NCBI RefSeq assembly: GCF_011290365.1
Contig: NZ_CP049786.1
Location: 992,001 to 1,056,000, forward strand
Origin: Leclercia sp. 29361
GTDB taxonomy: Bacteria; Pseudomonadota; Gammaproteobacteria; Enterobacterales; Enterobacteriaceae
Length of the DNA: 64,000 nucleotides
Reading direction: 5' to 3'
Made by a program: the position numbers and the translations under genes. A model generated the notes under the pieces. That model saw nothing but the letters and a program-made list of their open reading frames with translations. It had not been told where the DNA came from and ran no database searches. Below are positions 1 to 9,161 of the stretch, in pieces. Within the stretch, counting starts at the first letter, position 1. Each line of letters starts with the position of its first letter.

Positions 1-261
1 ATTTCTGTCGCTCTCATTGGTGGTGTAGGCATCCCAGAACCACTTCATCATATTGCGTGTCAGGAAATAGCCGTTTTCATACTGATTATAAGAATCGGTA
101 TTAAAATTCGCGTCAGTGACAGGCCAGAGCATGACGTCATAGCGAATAGCAGGCGTTTTATGTTGTTTAGCCTGAAGCGCTACGGCCGCGACCATATTAC
201 CGCCGACGCTGTTACCCACCAGTGCCAGACGTTTGCCGTCCACGCCAATATCGGGCTTATC
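1..261 (-). pseudogene. 5'-truncated alpha/beta-hydrolase remnant (runs off window start)
   Basis: Reading the minus strand from about 261 to the window edge gives an open frame resembling the central part of an alpha/beta-hydrolase-3/esterase. It has the nucleophile elbow GNSVGGN, followed by MLWPVTDANF and an aromatic-rich segment typical of this family. The N-terminal half, including the HGGG oxyanion region, is missing: homology-like sequence stops at a perfect 9-bp inverted repeat (253-277), after which the DUF1348 gene begins. The 3' end lies outside the window. I read it as the relic of a deletion, but a frameshifted gene cannot be excluded from this part alone. Confidence 0.6.
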
Positions 262-277
262 AAGACCTGATAAGCCC
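253..277. repeat. Perfect 9-bp inverted repeat at hydrolase breakpoint
   Basis: GGGCTTATC and GATAAGCCC flank a 7-nt loop. The hairpin sits between the end of the DUF1348 gene and the point where hydrolase-like coding sequence begins. It could be a transcription terminator without a T-tract or a rearrangement scar. Confidence 0.6.
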
Positions 278-329
278 AGGGCATTATTTGAATTTGAAAC
301 TCTTATCTGCAGAGGAATAAACCGGGACG

Positions 330-806
330 TTACAGGCCAAGTTCCGATAACCCTGGATGATCGTCCGGACGACGCCGCAGCGGCCAGTGGTACTTGCGCT
401 CGCTTTCCTTGATGGGCATATCATTGATACACGCGAAACGGCGTTGCATCAGACCATCTTCGCCGAATTCCCAGTTCTCGTTGCCGTAAGAACGGAACCA
501 GTTACCTGAATCATCGCGCCACTCGTAGGCATATCTGACTGCAATGCGGTTACCGCCAAATGCCCATAATTCTTTAATAAGACGGTACTCAAGTTCCTTT
601 TTCCATTTGCGCTCAAGGAATCCTTTGGCTTCTTCTCGATTATTGGCAAATTCTGCGCGGTTACGCCATTTGGTATCCAGAGAATAGGCCAGCGAGACCT
701 TTTCAGCATCGCGGCTGTTCCAGCCATCTTCAGCAAGTCTTACTTTTTCAATCGCTGATTCAAGGGTAAACGGCGGAATCGGTGGACGGATTTGTGCATC
801 AGACAT
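330..806 (-). CDS. DUF1348 family protein (NTF2-like fold)
   Basis: This 158-residue protein belongs to the DUF1348 group of small SnoaL/NTF2-like proteins; the exact substrate or role is unknown. Visible hallmarks are the N-terminal segment [12 protein letters not shown], the [11 protein letters not shown] helix, and the C-terminal YGNENWEF and [11 protein letters not shown] blocks. The ATG at 806 is preceded by AGGAG at good spacing. It has no signal peptide and is probably cytosolic. A promoter about 150 bp upstream has TTGACG and TACCAT hexamers 17 bp apart with a palindrome between them that also precedes the neighbouring tetR gene. The gene is therefore very likely a target of that repressor. 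Confidence 0.85.
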   Translation of the reverse strand: MSDAQIRPPIPPFTLESAIEKVRLAEDGWNSRDAEKVSLAYSLDTKWRNRAEFANNREEAKGFLERKWKKELEYRLIKELWAFGGNRIAVRYAYEWRDDSGNWFRSYGNENWEFGEDGLMQRRFACINDMPIKESERKYHWPLRRRPDDHPGLSELGL

Positions 807-953
807 GGTAAAGACTCCTGTAAATTTGGGTGGATCGGTATGATCCTGCTTTACGAAACTCAGACATAAATTCCTCCACTGTTATTTGATGGTTCAGCAT
901 TGTCTATTAGCACTGACATTCATTTTCAGAGGGGGCGTCGTGTCTATGAGTTG

Positions 954-982
954 ATGGTAGAACGATCGTTCTACCTCGTCAA
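954..982 (-). promoter_or_regulatory. TetR-type operator inside the DUF1348 gene promoter
   Basis: The perfect 18-bp palindrome GTAGAACGATCGTTCTAC spans 957-974. On the minus strand a -35 hexamer TTGACG (982-977) and a -10 hexamer TACCAT (959-954) are spaced 17 bp and bracket it, the layout expected for repression by promoter occlusion. The rest of the 807-1266 intergenic stretch is AT-rich (notably 985-1200), and I see no gene in it. Confidence 0.75.
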
Positions 983-1266
983 CATAGTTTTTATGAAAAT
1001 AGTTAAAAAATAAAAAACATCTCGATAAGGTTTTTAATTTGCTGATTAATAAGGTTTTAATGAAATGAGGAATAGCGGTAGGGATAAGGGAAGGAAAAGC
1101 AGAATACGATATCTATCGTTAGGGGTGAATTAACGATAATAAAAGTTGATACAGGGAGTTAATATTTCAGGGCACAGTGTGGAATTAAATTAATCACATA
1201 TGTGTCAAAGCCTCCAGTAATACTGGATATTCAGTGAGTATTCTATCTCTGGAATTCAGGCCTCTG

Positions 1267-1833
1267 TTATGAGACCTGTTTCAGTAATAGCTGAGCAATA
1301 TCTTTGGCATCATCTGCGGCGCTGTAATCGCCCATAACACGTGACATAGTGATGGCACCTTCAATCAATAACAGCAACTGCCTTGCCAGTGCTGAGGAGT
1401 GCTCAATATTCAGCTGTCCGGTAAGTTCAAGGGCATAGTCCAGGATTTTTTGTTTATGCAGTCTGGCAATCTGGCGAACGGGATCGGCACTGTCACCCAC
1501 TTCCCCCGCGGTGTTGATGAATGCGCACCCGCGATAGCCCTCTGACTCAAACCATCCTTTGAGCACGGTGAACATATTCAGGATGCGTTCCTGCGGCGTA
1601 TCCGCTTTGTCGCACTCAGTCCTGAACCATTCCATCCAGCGTACATCCCTTGCGTTCAGCGCTGCTGCCGCCACTTCGTCTTTGTTGGCGAAATAGCGAT
1701 AAATACTTTTGCGCGCCACACCTGAAGTCTTTACCAGAAGATCCATACCGGTGGCATGAATACCGTTCTGATAAATGAGCTGTTCAGCGGTCGCGAGAAT
1801 TTTTTCTCGGGTATCAGTCGTATTTTTGTTCAT
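1267..1833 (-). CDS. TetR/AcrR family transcriptional repressor
   Basis: A 188-residue one-component regulator. The N-terminal helix-turn-helix is recognisable (TREKILATAEQLIYQNGIHA, then SGVARKSIYRYFANKDEV, about residues 7-53). The C-terminal ligand domain includes a GCAFINTAGE segment common in YcdC/AefR-like members. The start codon at 1833 has no Shine-Dalgarno sequence. A -35 (TTGACC, 1868-1863) and -10 (TACCAT, 1845-1840) with 17-bp spacing would start transcription at about the ATG, suggesting a leaderless mRNA. The operator lies between these hexamers, so autorepression is expected, together with control of the downstream DUF1348 gene. The inducer cannot be deduced. Confidence 0.9.
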   Translation of the reverse strand: MNKNTTDTREKILATAEQLIYQNGIHATGMDLLVKTSGVARKSIYRYFANKDEVAAAALNARDVRWMEWFRTECDKADTPQERILNMFTVLKGWFESEGYRGCAFINTAGEVGDSADPVRQIARLHKQKILDYALELTGQLNIEHSSALARQLLLLIEGAITMSRVMGDYSAADDAKDIAQLLLKQVS

Positions 1834-1839
1834 GGGTTA

Positions 1840-1868
1840 ATGGTAGAACGATCGTTCTCCTCGGTCAA
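1840..1868 (-). promoter_or_regulatory. Promoter and operator of the tetR gene
   Basis: GTAGAACGATCGTTCTCC at 1843-1860 carries the same 14-bp core AGAACGATCGTTCT as the site at 957-974. It is flanked by TTGACC and TACCAT at 17-bp spacing on the minus strand. The -10 hexamer ends only 7 nt before the ATG. Confidence 0.75.
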
Positions 1869-1962
1869 GTGTGCGTCAACACTCTTTTTGACCAGAGGGG
1901 TTAATGAGATGGGGGCGGTCAGCCTGAACGCGTCATCTGACAAACACAGGCGACCAGAATCG

Positions 1963-2538
1963 CTATGAACCCTTTCTGTTGCGGTAGGCCGCCACTTTCA
2001 TGCGATTACCGCACGTCGCCATACTGCACCAGCGGCGGCGATGCGATTTGCTCAAATCCTGGAAAAGCAAAATACAGTTATGTGCTTCACACTGTCTCAC
2101 GTATTCAAACTTGTCATCCGTGACCAGTTTCACCAGGGCATCAGCAACGGGCCAGAGCAGGCCTGCAGAGCTATGCGCGTCGGAACAGACATCAACACGG
2201 TATCGCTGTGTATTTTCATCCCATTGCAGCCCAATCTCAGGACGTCCCGCTTGCAGCACCCTGTTAATCACCGTCAGGTTAGCCGCAACGGATTTCATCG
2301 CGGCGTGGACCACTGCTCTGGCGGCATCGCGCAGCTGACGGGCTTCAGCCAGTAAGTCATCGGGTGCTTCAGTGCCTTTTGGCACCAGTCCCGCCGTTTC
2401 CAGCCAGTCGATGACGCTGAGATTGTCTTCAAAACAATCATGCCGCTCATCACCTGTCCCATATTCACTGTTAATAAAATCCAGTGCGAGGTTATCGGCC
2501 AGGAAGAGAGGCTGAGAGGGAGGTTGTTTGAATTCCAT
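1963..2538 (-). CDS. ABATE/CGNR zinc-finger transcriptional regulator
   Basis: A 191-residue protein with the ABATE domain in its N-terminal two thirds (NLALDFINSEYG near residues 16-27; EARQLRDAARAVV in the middle) and a C-terminal CGNR zinc finger. The likely zinc ligands are C150, C155, C171 and C176, with the CGNR signature at 176-179 followed by a basic tail. Members are thought to be stress-related DNA-binding regulators. The gene is divergent from the hydrolase at 2631 and shares a 92-bp spacer containing repeated GGTTAC half-sites, so control of that hydrolase is a reasonable inference. The effector is unknown. Confidence 0.85.
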   Translation of the reverse strand: MEFKQPPSQPLFLADNLALDFINSEYGTGDERHDCFEDNLSVIDWLETAGLVPKGTEAPDDLLAEARQLRDAARAVVHAAMKSVAANLTVINRVLQAGRPEIGLQWDENTQRYRVDVCSDAHSSAGLLWPVADALVKLVTDDKFEYVRQCEAHNCILLFQDLSKSHRRRWCSMATCGNRMKVAAYRNRKGS

Positions 2539-2564
2539 AATTATCCGTAACTCATAAAATCATT

Positions 2565-2618
2565 TTGACAGGTTACCAAATTTGCATGTAACCTTCAAAT
2601 TATCACTTTAACGGTTAC
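2565..2618 (+). promoter_or_regulatory. Candidate control region between CGNR regulator and hydrolase
   Basis: A -35-like TTGACA lies at 2565-2570. Overlapping it is the inverted repeat AGGTTAC (2570-2576) / GTAACCT (2588-2594), with a further GGTTAC at 2613-2618 close to the hydrolase start. I could not place a convincing -10. The repeated half-site suggests a regulator-binding cluster, most plausibly for the divergent CGNR protein. Confidence 0.45.
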
Positions 2619-2630
2619 AAGGAATTTGTC

Positions 2631-3542
2631 ATGACCACCTCCATCACAGATAACGCATCTGCCTCGCCAGCTACGCAGATCCATTACCGCTATCAACAGT
2701 CAGGCGATGTTAACGTTTTCTACCGGGAAGCAGGCGATCCGGCTGCACCTGTATTGCTGATGCTTCACGGCTTCGCGGGCTCATCCTTTATGTTCCGTGA
2801 TCTTATTGCCCAGTTGGCCGATCGTTATCATCTCATCGCGCCAGATTTGCCGGCCTTTGGTTTTACCGAGGCGCCAGAACGAGGTGAATATGCGTATACC
2901 TTTGACCAGCTTGCTAAGACCATTGGCCAGTTTACCGAAGCGCTCAATCTCGATAGCTATGCTCTGATGGTCCACGACTACGGTGCACCTGTCGGATGGC
3001 GTCTGGCATTAGCCCATCCGCAGCGCGTGACAGCCCTTATTTCCCAGAATGGCAATGCCTACGAAGAGGGCCTGGGAGAGGCCTGGGCACCTATACAGAA
3101 ATACTGGCGCGAACCCACTTCTGAAAACCGACGTTCGCTGAGTGAATTCCCGACGCCAGCTTCAATCAAATGGCAGTATCTGGAAGGGGTTGCCGATCAA
3201 AGTCTGGTTTCACCTGATGGTTATACGCTTGAAGGGATGCAGGTATTACGGCCGGGTAATGCGGATATTCAGCTGGATCTGTTACTGGATTATGCCTCTA
3301 ACGTGAAGATGTACCCGCTGTTTCAGCACTATTTTCGTCAGTATCAGCCACCGTTATTAGCCGTATGGGGAAAAAACGATCCGTTTTTCATGGCGGCGGG
3401 AGCTGAAGCCTGGACACGTGATCTGCCTGAAGCTGAAATACACTTTTATGACACCGGCCACTTCGCACTTGAAACGCATGCTCAAGAGATAGGTATCGAC
3501 GTGCGTGATTTTCTTGACCGGCATGTCCGCCAGTCAAAGTAA
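2631..3542 (+). CDS. Alpha/beta-hydrolase with Asp nucleophile (dehalogenase/epoxide-hydrolase type)
   Basis: This 303-residue enzyme has the oxyanion motif LHGFAGSS (residues 45-52) and a nucleophile elbow HDYGAP. The nucleophile is therefore Asp116 rather than Ser, as in haloalkane dehalogenases and epoxide hydrolases. The acid lies in VWGKNDPFF and the base is His277 (TGHFALETH). A cap domain occupies roughly residues 140-220. No signal peptide is evident. AAGGAA precedes the ATG. The divergent CGNR regulator is its likely controller. Substrate is not predictable; many enterobacterial relatives are simply annotated alpha/beta-hydrolases. Confidence 0.85.
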   Translation: MTTSITDNASASPATQIHYRYQQSGDVNVFYREAGDPAAPVLLMLHGFAGSSFMFRDLIAQLADRYHLIAPDLPAFGFTEAPERGEYAYTFDQLAKTIGQFTEALNLDSYALMVHDYGAPVGWRLALAHPQRVTALISQNGNAYEEGLGEAWAPIQKYWREPTSENRRSLSEFPTPASIKWQYLEGVADQSLVSPDGYTLEGMQVLRPGNADIQLDLLLDYASNVKMYPLFQHYFRQYQPPLLAVWGKNDPFFMAAGAEAWTRDLPEAEIHFYDTGHFALETHAQEIGIDVRDFLDRHVRQSK

Positions 3543-3605
3543 CGGGCTGGCCAATCAGATTGAAATTGAATTCTACTACCCTGGATAAGGGTAGTTAAAA
3601 CCGTC

Positions 3606-4169
3606 TCAGTCAGGAACGTCGGAGGTTACGTTCCGTATTTCCTGCGCTGTCCGTAAATCTGCCAGCGTATCGATATCAAACGTAATCCCACTATCCGCAA
3701 GCGAAAGATCCAGAACATCCCCCTGACTGCGCGCATCCATGACTATCTCCCGTGCGCCCCTGTCTCCACTTAACCCCAGCAACGCCTCGCGATATTCCTG
3801 CCGGAAGCCCACCGGGTGCCCCGCCTGCTGCTGGTGGTGAGGAACCACAATCCCTTTCTCCCCAAGCCCTTCAGCGACACTCAGCAAGGAAGCTGGCTGG
3901 ATCAGCGGCAGATCCGCAGGCAAAATCAACCACCCCGACGCCTCAGCCGTCGCCTGCACCCCAAGTGAGATTGACTCTCCCATACCAGAAGTGCCGCTCT
4001 CGGGTCTGACCAGATGCCAGGGTAGGTGCGCGGCTTCTACCGCCTGAATGACATGTGCCAGCACGGTTTGCCCGCCCAACAGCGCCTCCAGCTTGTGGGT
4101 ATTGCCCCCCGAGGCGAGAAAGCGTTCGCCACGTCCGGCGGCGAGAATAAGCACAACCGGCGAGGACAT
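3606..4169 (-). CDS. MobA/MocA-like nucleotidyltransferase (molybdenum cofactor)
   Basis: A 187-residue protein with the NTP-transferase loop LILAAGRGERF near the N-terminus and the later motifs WLILPADLPL and VVPHHQQQAGHPVGF. These match the MobA-like family that transfers a nucleotide onto molybdopterin, as MocA does when making molybdopterin cytosine dinucleotide (MCD). It is the last gene of the pao cluster; its ATG touches the stop of paoD (shared base 4169), implying translational coupling. A role in supplying MCD to the PaoABC enzyme is inferred from context. An exact mocA orthology is not certain. Confidence 0.8.
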   Translation of the reverse strand: MSSPVVLILAAGRGERFLASGGNTHKLEALLGGQTVLAHVIQAVEAAHLPWHLVRPESGTSGMGESISLGVQATAEASGWLILPADLPLIQPASLLSVAEGLGEKGIVVPHHQQQAGHPVGFRQEYREALLGLSGDRGAREIVMDARSQGDVLDLSLADSGITFDIDTLADLRTAQEIRNVTSDVPD

Positions 4170-5104
4170 TAGCCTTCGTCCCGACGCAGGCGCGCTGCGG
4201 CCACGTCTGCCAGAACGGACAGCGCCAGGGTGCGCGCATCCCGGGCTTTCGGGAAGATGCCGATCGGCGCCTTGATGCGGTCTATCTCTTCCTCCCGCCA
4301 GCCCAGCTCACTTAGCTTTTGCCGCCGCTGCATGTGGGTTCGCTGGCTGCCCAGCGCGCCGATGTAAAATGGGTTCGCGTTGCGGGCGGCCTGCAGAACG
4401 GGCAGTTCCCGGTGAAGATCGTGCCACAGCAGGATCACCGCCGTGTCAGCATCAATCTGCGAAGCAGGGTGACCCGAGAAGGGATCGAAATGACAAACGT
4501 CATACCCTGCCGCCGCCGCGAGGTCAGCCGTGGCCTGCGCTTCGATGGACCCCCCGTGGATCAGTACCTGCACGCAAGGGTTGAAACACATCTCAATGCC
4601 GTTGTTATGCCAGCCGGTTCGGGTTGGGGCAGGGAGGCAGGTGAGGGTTTGGCTCTGCGGGGCGTAGCGCAACCCGGCGGGCTGGCGCTGCTCAAGGCGG
4701 TTCAGCACCGCCAGCAGCGGCTGCGCCGAACGCAGCTTATGAATGGCAAGCGTAATCCCCCCGCCGCACGGGAGGACAATGTCGAACCAGGGCGAGCCCT
4801 GACCATAACGCACCTCGCGATCCTCTCCTGTCGCGATGACCTCCAGCGCTTCAAACGCCGCCGCCGCTTCGACGCAGCCCCCCGAGACAAAGCCACAGTA
4901 CTGGCCATCCTCACGCACTACCATCTGCGCCCCCAGGGATCGCGCCGCGCCGCCGCATATCTCCGTCAGCATCACCAGCGCCGCCTCCTGGCCGGACATC
5001 AGGGTCTCCACCGCGAAGCGCATTATCTCCCGGCTGTCGTCGGTGAGAAACGCCCGTTCCGGCGTCCGGCGCAGATCGTCCGCCAGATTAAAAAGTTGGG
5101 GCAT
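4169..5104 (-). CDS. paoD: PaoD, XdhC-type molybdenum cofactor insertion chaperone
   Basis: A 311-residue XdhC/CoxF family member, close to the length of E. coli PaoD. The N-terminal XdhC domain carries the CGGAARSLGAQM and GYCGFVSGGCVEA-like blocks. The C-terminal Rossmann-like domain has YIGALGSQRTHMQRR. PaoD binds MCD, promotes its sulfuration and loads it into PaoC before the complex is exported. The gene lies 9 bp downstream of paoC with an AGGAGG-type site before the ATG. It is not expected to be part of the mature enzyme and should remain cytoplasmic. Confidence 0.9.
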   Translation of the reverse strand: MPQLFNLADDLRRTPERAFLTDDSREIMRFAVETLMSGQEAALVMLTEICGGAARSLGAQMVVREDGQYCGFVSGGCVEAAAAFEALEVIATGEDREVRYGQGSPWFDIVLPCGGGITLAIHKLRSAQPLLAVLNRLEQRQPAGLRYAPQSQTLTCLPAPTRTGWHNNGIEMCFNPCVQVLIHGGSIEAQATADLAAAAGYDVCHFDPFSGHPASQIDADTAVILLWHDLHRELPVLQAARNANPFYIGALGSQRTHMQRRQKLSELGWREEEIDRIKAPIGIFPKARDARTLALSVLADVAAARLRRDEG

Positions 5105-5113
5105 GGTTCCTCC

Positions 5114-7312
5114 TTAAACCGCGTCCGGCAGGTTGCTGAGCAGCTTATCGAGGGTGATGGGATAATCCCGGACTCTCACCCCCGTCGCGTTATATACCGC
5201 ATTGGCAATAGCCGCGCCCACGCCGCACAGGCCCAGCTCACCTACGCCTTTGGCTTTCATCGGCGAGGAGATCGGGTCGGTGTCGTCGAGGAAAATGACC
5301 TTCTGCTCGGGAACATCGGCATGGACCGGGACTTCATACCCGGCCATATCGTGGTTGACGAAATAGCCCAGCCGGGTATCCACCGCCAGCTCTTCCATCA
5401 GCGCCGCACCCAGCCCCATGGTCATCGCACCGATAACCTGGCTGCGGGCCGTTTTCGGGTTAAGGATGCGTCCGGCCGCGCACACCGCGAGCATCCGGCG
5501 CACCCGCACTTCCCCGGTGGCGCTATCCACGCCCACTTCAATGAAATGTCCGGCAAAGGTTGACTGCTGATACTGCTTATCCAGATCGCCGAACTCGATA
5601 CCGTCCTCGGCGGTCAGCGTGCCGTGGGCGGCGGCCTCAGCAATGTTCGCGCTGCGGGTGTCATTAGCGATCTTGCCGTCGCTAAACTGCGCCTGGTGGG
5701 GATCAAACCCCAGCTTCGTGGCAATGCTTTCGCGTAGCTTCACGCAGGCGGCGTACACCCCCGAGGTAGAGGTGTTGGCCCCCCACTGACCGCCTGACCC
5801 GGCGGAGACCGGGAAGCTCGAATCACCGAGGTGAACCGTCACCTTCTCCAGCGGGACGCCCAGCATCTCCGCCGCCGTCTGGGCGATGATGGTATAGCTC
5901 CCGGTGCCAATGTCGGTCATGTCGGTTTCGACCGTCACGTTCCCGGCCGCGTCGAGATGCACCCGGGCGGCGGATTTATCTAACAGGTTATTACGAAAAC
6001 CGGCGGCCATGCCGATACCCACCAGCCAGCGACCGTCGCGAACCTGGCCGGGCGTCGCGTTGCGCTGTTTCCAGCCGAACTCTTCCGCGCCGGTGCGCAG
6101 GCACTCGATCAGCTGACGACGGGAAAAAGGCCGACTCGGATCGGCCGGATCGACCTGAGTGTCATTGAGGATGCGAAATTCAACCGGATCGATGCCCGCT
6201 TTTTCCGCCAGCTCGTCGATGGCGATCTCCAGCGCCATCATACCTGGTGCTTCGCCAGGGGCGCGCATGGCGTTGCCCTCCGGCAGATCCAGTTTGGCCA
6301 GCCGCAGGCCGGTATGGCGATTTGCGCCTGCATAGAGCAGTTCAGTCTGCTGCACCGCCGTCTCCGGCGTACCGCCGGGAAGATTCCCGGACCAGCTGTC
6401 GTGGGCGATGGCAGTGATTTTCCCCGCGCTGTCGGTCCCAATGCGGATATGTTGAATGGTAGCCGGACGGTGGGTAGTGTTATTGGGGATCGTCGGTCGC
6501 GACAGCATCACCTTAACCGGGCGTTTTATGGCGCGGGCGGCCAGCGCGGCCAGCAGCGCATCGCTACGCAGGAACAACTTCCCGCCAAAGCCGCCGCCAA
6601 TATACGGGGAGATGATGCGCACATTCTCCTCTGGGATCTTCAGGGTCTCCGCCAGATCGGTGCGACACCAGGCCACCATCTGGTTGGAGGTCCAGACTGT
6701 CACCTTATCGCCCTCCCAGACGGCCATCGAGGCGTGCGGCTCCATCGCCATATGGCTCTGGTCGGGGGTGGTGTAGGTGGCATCCAGCTTCACCGCGGCG
6801 GTGGAAAAGGCGGATTCAAAATCCCCGGTGTTTTTATCGGGCGTATCCTCGGGAGGCTGTTTAACGTTGGGTTTTTCATCCGCCAGCGAGTACGATCCTT
6901 TTTCACGCCGGTAGCTAACCTGCACCAGCGACGCTGCCGCCCGTGCCTGCTCAAAGGTCTCTGCCACCACCAGCGCAACGGCCTGATGGTAGTGCTCTAT
7001 CTTCGGGCCACCCAACAGCGTGGCCGCGTTTCTTTCGCCTTTGCCGAGCTCGCCCGCGTTACTGGCGGTGATTACCGTTAGCACGCCCGGCGCGTTTTTC
7101 GCAGCCTGGGTGTCGAGGGTAGCGATCTCGCCTTTGGCGATCGCCGATCCAACGACATAGCCATAGGCCGCATTGGGCGCCTTATCATGCCATTCGTAGG
7201 CGTAGTGTGCCGTGCCGGTGGTTTTTAATGCGCCGTCAATACGGTCCCGGGGCTGACCGACCACTTTCAAGCGATCGATCGGGTTTTCCCCTGCGGGTTT
7301 ATCGAATTTCAT
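5114..7312 (-). CDS. paoC: PaoC, molybdenum-binding catalytic subunit of periplasmic aldehyde oxidoreductase
   Basis: The 732-residue length is identical to E. coli PaoC. The xanthine-oxidase-family Moco domains are evident: [30 protein letters not shown] and the C-terminal [12 protein letters not shown], in which Glu692 corresponds to the conserved catalytic glutamate. It oxidises a broad range of aromatic and aliphatic aldehydes to acids, probably as detoxification. PaoC has no export signal of its own; in E. coli the assembled heterotrimer is carried across the membrane by the Tat signal of PaoA. The start overlaps the paoB stop by 4 bp. Confidence 0.95.
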   Translation of the reverse strand: MKFDKPAGENPIDRLKVVGQPRDRIDGALKTTGTAHYAYEWHDKAPNAAYGYVVGSAIAKGEIATLDTQAAKNAPGVLTVITASNAGELGKGERNAATLLGGPKIEHYHQAVALVVAETFEQARAAASLVQVSYRREKGSYSLADEKPNVKQPPEDTPDKNTGDFESAFSTAAVKLDATYTTPDQSHMAMEPHASMAVWEGDKVTVWTSNQMVAWCRTDLAETLKIPEENVRIISPYIGGGFGGKLFLRSDALLAALAARAIKRPVKVMLSRPTIPNNTTHRPATIQHIRIGTDSAGKITAIAHDSWSGNLPGGTPETAVQQTELLYAGANRHTGLRLAKLDLPEGNAMRAPGEAPGMMALEIAIDELAEKAGIDPVEFRILNDTQVDPADPSRPFSRRQLIECLRTGAEEFGWKQRNATPGQVRDGRWLVGIGMAAGFRNNLLDKSAARVHLDAAGNVTVETDMTDIGTGSYTIIAQTAAEMLGVPLEKVTVHLGDSSFPVSAGSGGQWGANTSTSGVYAACVKLRESIATKLGFDPHQAQFSDGKIANDTRSANIAEAAAHGTLTAEDGIEFGDLDKQYQQSTFAGHFIEVGVDSATGEVRVRRMLAVCAAGRILNPKTARSQVIGAMTMGLGAALMEELAVDTRLGYFVNHDMAGYEVPVHADVPEQKVIFLDDTDPISSPMKAKGVGELGLCGVGAAIANAVYNATGVRVRDYPITLDKLLSNLPDAV

Positions 7313-8265
7313 ACCACAGCCCTCGCTTCTGTCAGCACGGAGGCAAGCGTTCGCTTCGCCAGGGTTAATTTGAACGCGTTTTCAGGCGTCGGGTGAGCGT
7401 CGGCAAACAACGCGTCATAGACGGCCTGAGCGCCCTGAGGGAGTTGCGCATCGGCCTGCTCCACCCGCCAGGGTTTATGGGCCACGCCGCCCAGGGCGAC
7501 GCGTCCGCTACCGTCGGGCTGGACAATCGCTGCGACCGATACCAGCGCAAAGGCGTAGGAGGCGCGATCGCGCACTTTACGGTAGATGTGCTGCCCACCC
7601 ACGGGCGGCGGCAGGGTGACGGCGGTGATCAGCTCCCCTGGCGTCAGAACGGTTTCGATATGGGGCGTTTTCCCCGGGGCGCGATAAAAGTCGGCCAGCG
7701 GGATTTTCCGCGCTTTGCCGTCGGCGGAAATGGTTTCCACTACCGCATCCAGCAGGCGCATCGCGACAGGCATATCACCCGGATGCGTGGCAATACAGGC
7801 TTCGCTGCCGCCCACCACCGCGTGCTGACGGCTAAAGCCCTCAAGCGCCGCGCAGCCGCTGCCGGGAAGGCGTTTATTGCACGGCTGATTGGTGTCGTAA
7901 AAATAGGGGCAGCGCGTACGCTGAAGAAGATTACCGGCCGTGGTGGCCTGGTTGCGGAGCTGCCCGGAGGCGCCCGCCAGTAGCGCCCGGGAAAGCACAC
8001 CATAGTCACGGCGCACGCGTTCGTCGGCGGCCAGATCGGTGTTTCGCACCAGCGCACCGATGCGCAGACCGCCCTCGTCAGTGGCGACAATCTGGTCCAG
8101 ACCGAGCCCGTTAACGTCGATCAGATGGGTGGGGGTCTCGATCTCCAGCTTCATCAGATCAAGCAGGTTAGTGCCACCGGCGATAAATTTTGCGCCGCTT
8201 TTATCCCGGGCGCTGGCAGCAGCTTCGGCCGGGGTTTTTACCCGTTCATAGGTGAAGGCTTTCAT
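7309..8265 (-). CDS. paoB: PaoB, FAD-binding subunit of periplasmic aldehyde oxidoreductase
   Basis: 318 residues, as in E. coli. The N-terminal PCMH-type FAD domain shows [13 protein letters not shown] (27-39) and [12 protein letters not shown]. An insert with cysteines at about 119, 129, 138 and 157 matches the extra [4Fe-4S] cluster known from PaoB, unusual among xanthine oxidase-family flavin subunits. The subunit passes electrons from the Fe-S clusters of PaoA to the final acceptor. It overlaps both paoA and paoC by 4 bp. Confidence 0.95.
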   Translation of the reverse strand: MKAFTYERVKTPAEAAASARDKSGAKFIAGGTNLLDLMKLEIETPTHLIDVNGLGLDQIVATDEGGLRIGALVRNTDLAADERVRRDYGVLSRALLAGASGQLRNQATTAGNLLQRTRCPYFYDTNQPCNKRLPGSGCAALEGFSRQHAVVGGSEACIATHPGDMPVAMRLLDAVVETISADGKARKIPLADFYRAPGKTPHIETVLTPGELITAVTLPPPVGGQHIYRKVRDRASYAFALVSVAAIVQPDGSGRVALGGVAHKPWRVEQADAQLPQGAQAVYDALFADAHPTPENAFKLTLAKRTLASVLTEARAVV

Positions 8266-8936
8266 GATTTAAGCTCTCCCGCAGCGTCTTCAATGGCGTC
8301 CAGAATGTTGGCGTACGCGCCGCAGCGACAGATGTTGCCGCTCATGCGTTCACGAATTTCATCCGCATTCATTGGTGGAGGGGAGACAAGATCGAGCGTG
8401 ACGTGGCTGGGAATGCCCGCCTCGATCTCTTTCAGGACCGCGACAGAAGAGCAGATTTGCCCTGATGTGCAGTAGCCGCACTGGAAACCATCATGTTTGA
8501 TAAATGCCGCCTGCATGGGATGCAGATTGTCAGGCGTACCCAGCCCTTCGATGGTGGTGATGTCAGCATCCTGATGCATGACAGCCAGCGTCAGGCAGGC
8601 GTTAATCCGGCGGCCATCCACCAGCACGGTACAGGCTCCGCACTGCCCATGGTCACAGCCTTTTTTGGTGCCGGTAAGCTGCAAATTCTCGCGCAGCGCA
8701 TCCAGCAGGGTAGTGCGTGTATCCACCTCAAGTTGCTGACTTTTGCCGTTAACGCGCAGCGTCAGGGGCAGGATCTCAGGTGGGGGCGTGACCGCGGGTT
8801 CGCCCTCGGCCAGTGCGCCACAGGGATAAACGGCCGCGGTTGCCGCCGCTGCGGCACTGACTTTGATCAGATCCCGTCGGGACAGGCTGAAATCGTGCGA
8901 CTGACCATCTTCAGGGTATTCGCCTTGGTTGCTCAT
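8262..8936 (-). CDS. paoA: PaoA, 2Fe-2S subunit with Tat signal
   Basis: A 224-residue iron-sulfur subunit. A twin-arginine signal peptide ([17 protein letters not shown], about 19-35) directs the whole PaoABC complex to the periplasm. The plant-ferredoxin-like cluster is bound by C94, C99, C102 and C114; the second [2Fe-2S] cluster by C153, C156, C203 and C205 (CGYC ... CRC). GGAGG precedes the ATG. As the first gene of the operon it sets the order paoA-paoB-paoC-paoD-mobA-like, all joined by overlaps or short gaps. No specific operator was recognised in the 225-bp upstream region. Confidence 0.95.
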   Translation of the reverse strand: MSNQGEYPEDGQSHDFSLSRRDLIKVSAAAAATAAVYPCGALAEGEPAVTPPPEILPLTLRVNGKSQQLEVDTRTTLLDALRENLQLTGTKKGCDHGQCGACTVLVDGRRINACLTLAVMHQDADITTIEGLGTPDNLHPMQAAFIKHDGFQCGYCTSGQICSSVAVLKEIEAGIPSHVTLDLVSPPPMNADEIRERMSGNICRCGAYANILDAIEDAAGELKS

Positions 8937-9124
8937 GCCAGGCCTCCGGTATGTAAAGGGGATAAAAAAGAGAGAGGGTGCGACTGTGTCGTCTGTTTTT
9001 TTAAACGTTAAGCATAGACGGCGATGGGGGTGGGATTACTCTTAAATCGAGAATGCTGTTATGAGGAGGTTTGATAAGTGGGCAGGGGGAAAGGGGAGGT
9101 GGTGAAGGCCGGGCCAGCTCATAC

Positions 9125-9150
9125 GCCGGGTGGCGCTGCGCTTACCCGGC
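9125..9150. repeat. REP palindrome
   Basis: The REP-type hairpin, GCCGGGTGGCG paired with a TTACCCGGC end, is a single unit between the paoA start and the end of the MarR-GNAT gene. Confidence 0.8.
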
Positions 9151-9161
9151 CTGTGAATGAC

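Noticed and set aside
4319-5563. Plus-strand 414-codon frame across paoD and paoC
   Set aside because: Antisense to two well-identified genes; arginine/histidine-rich translation without domain.
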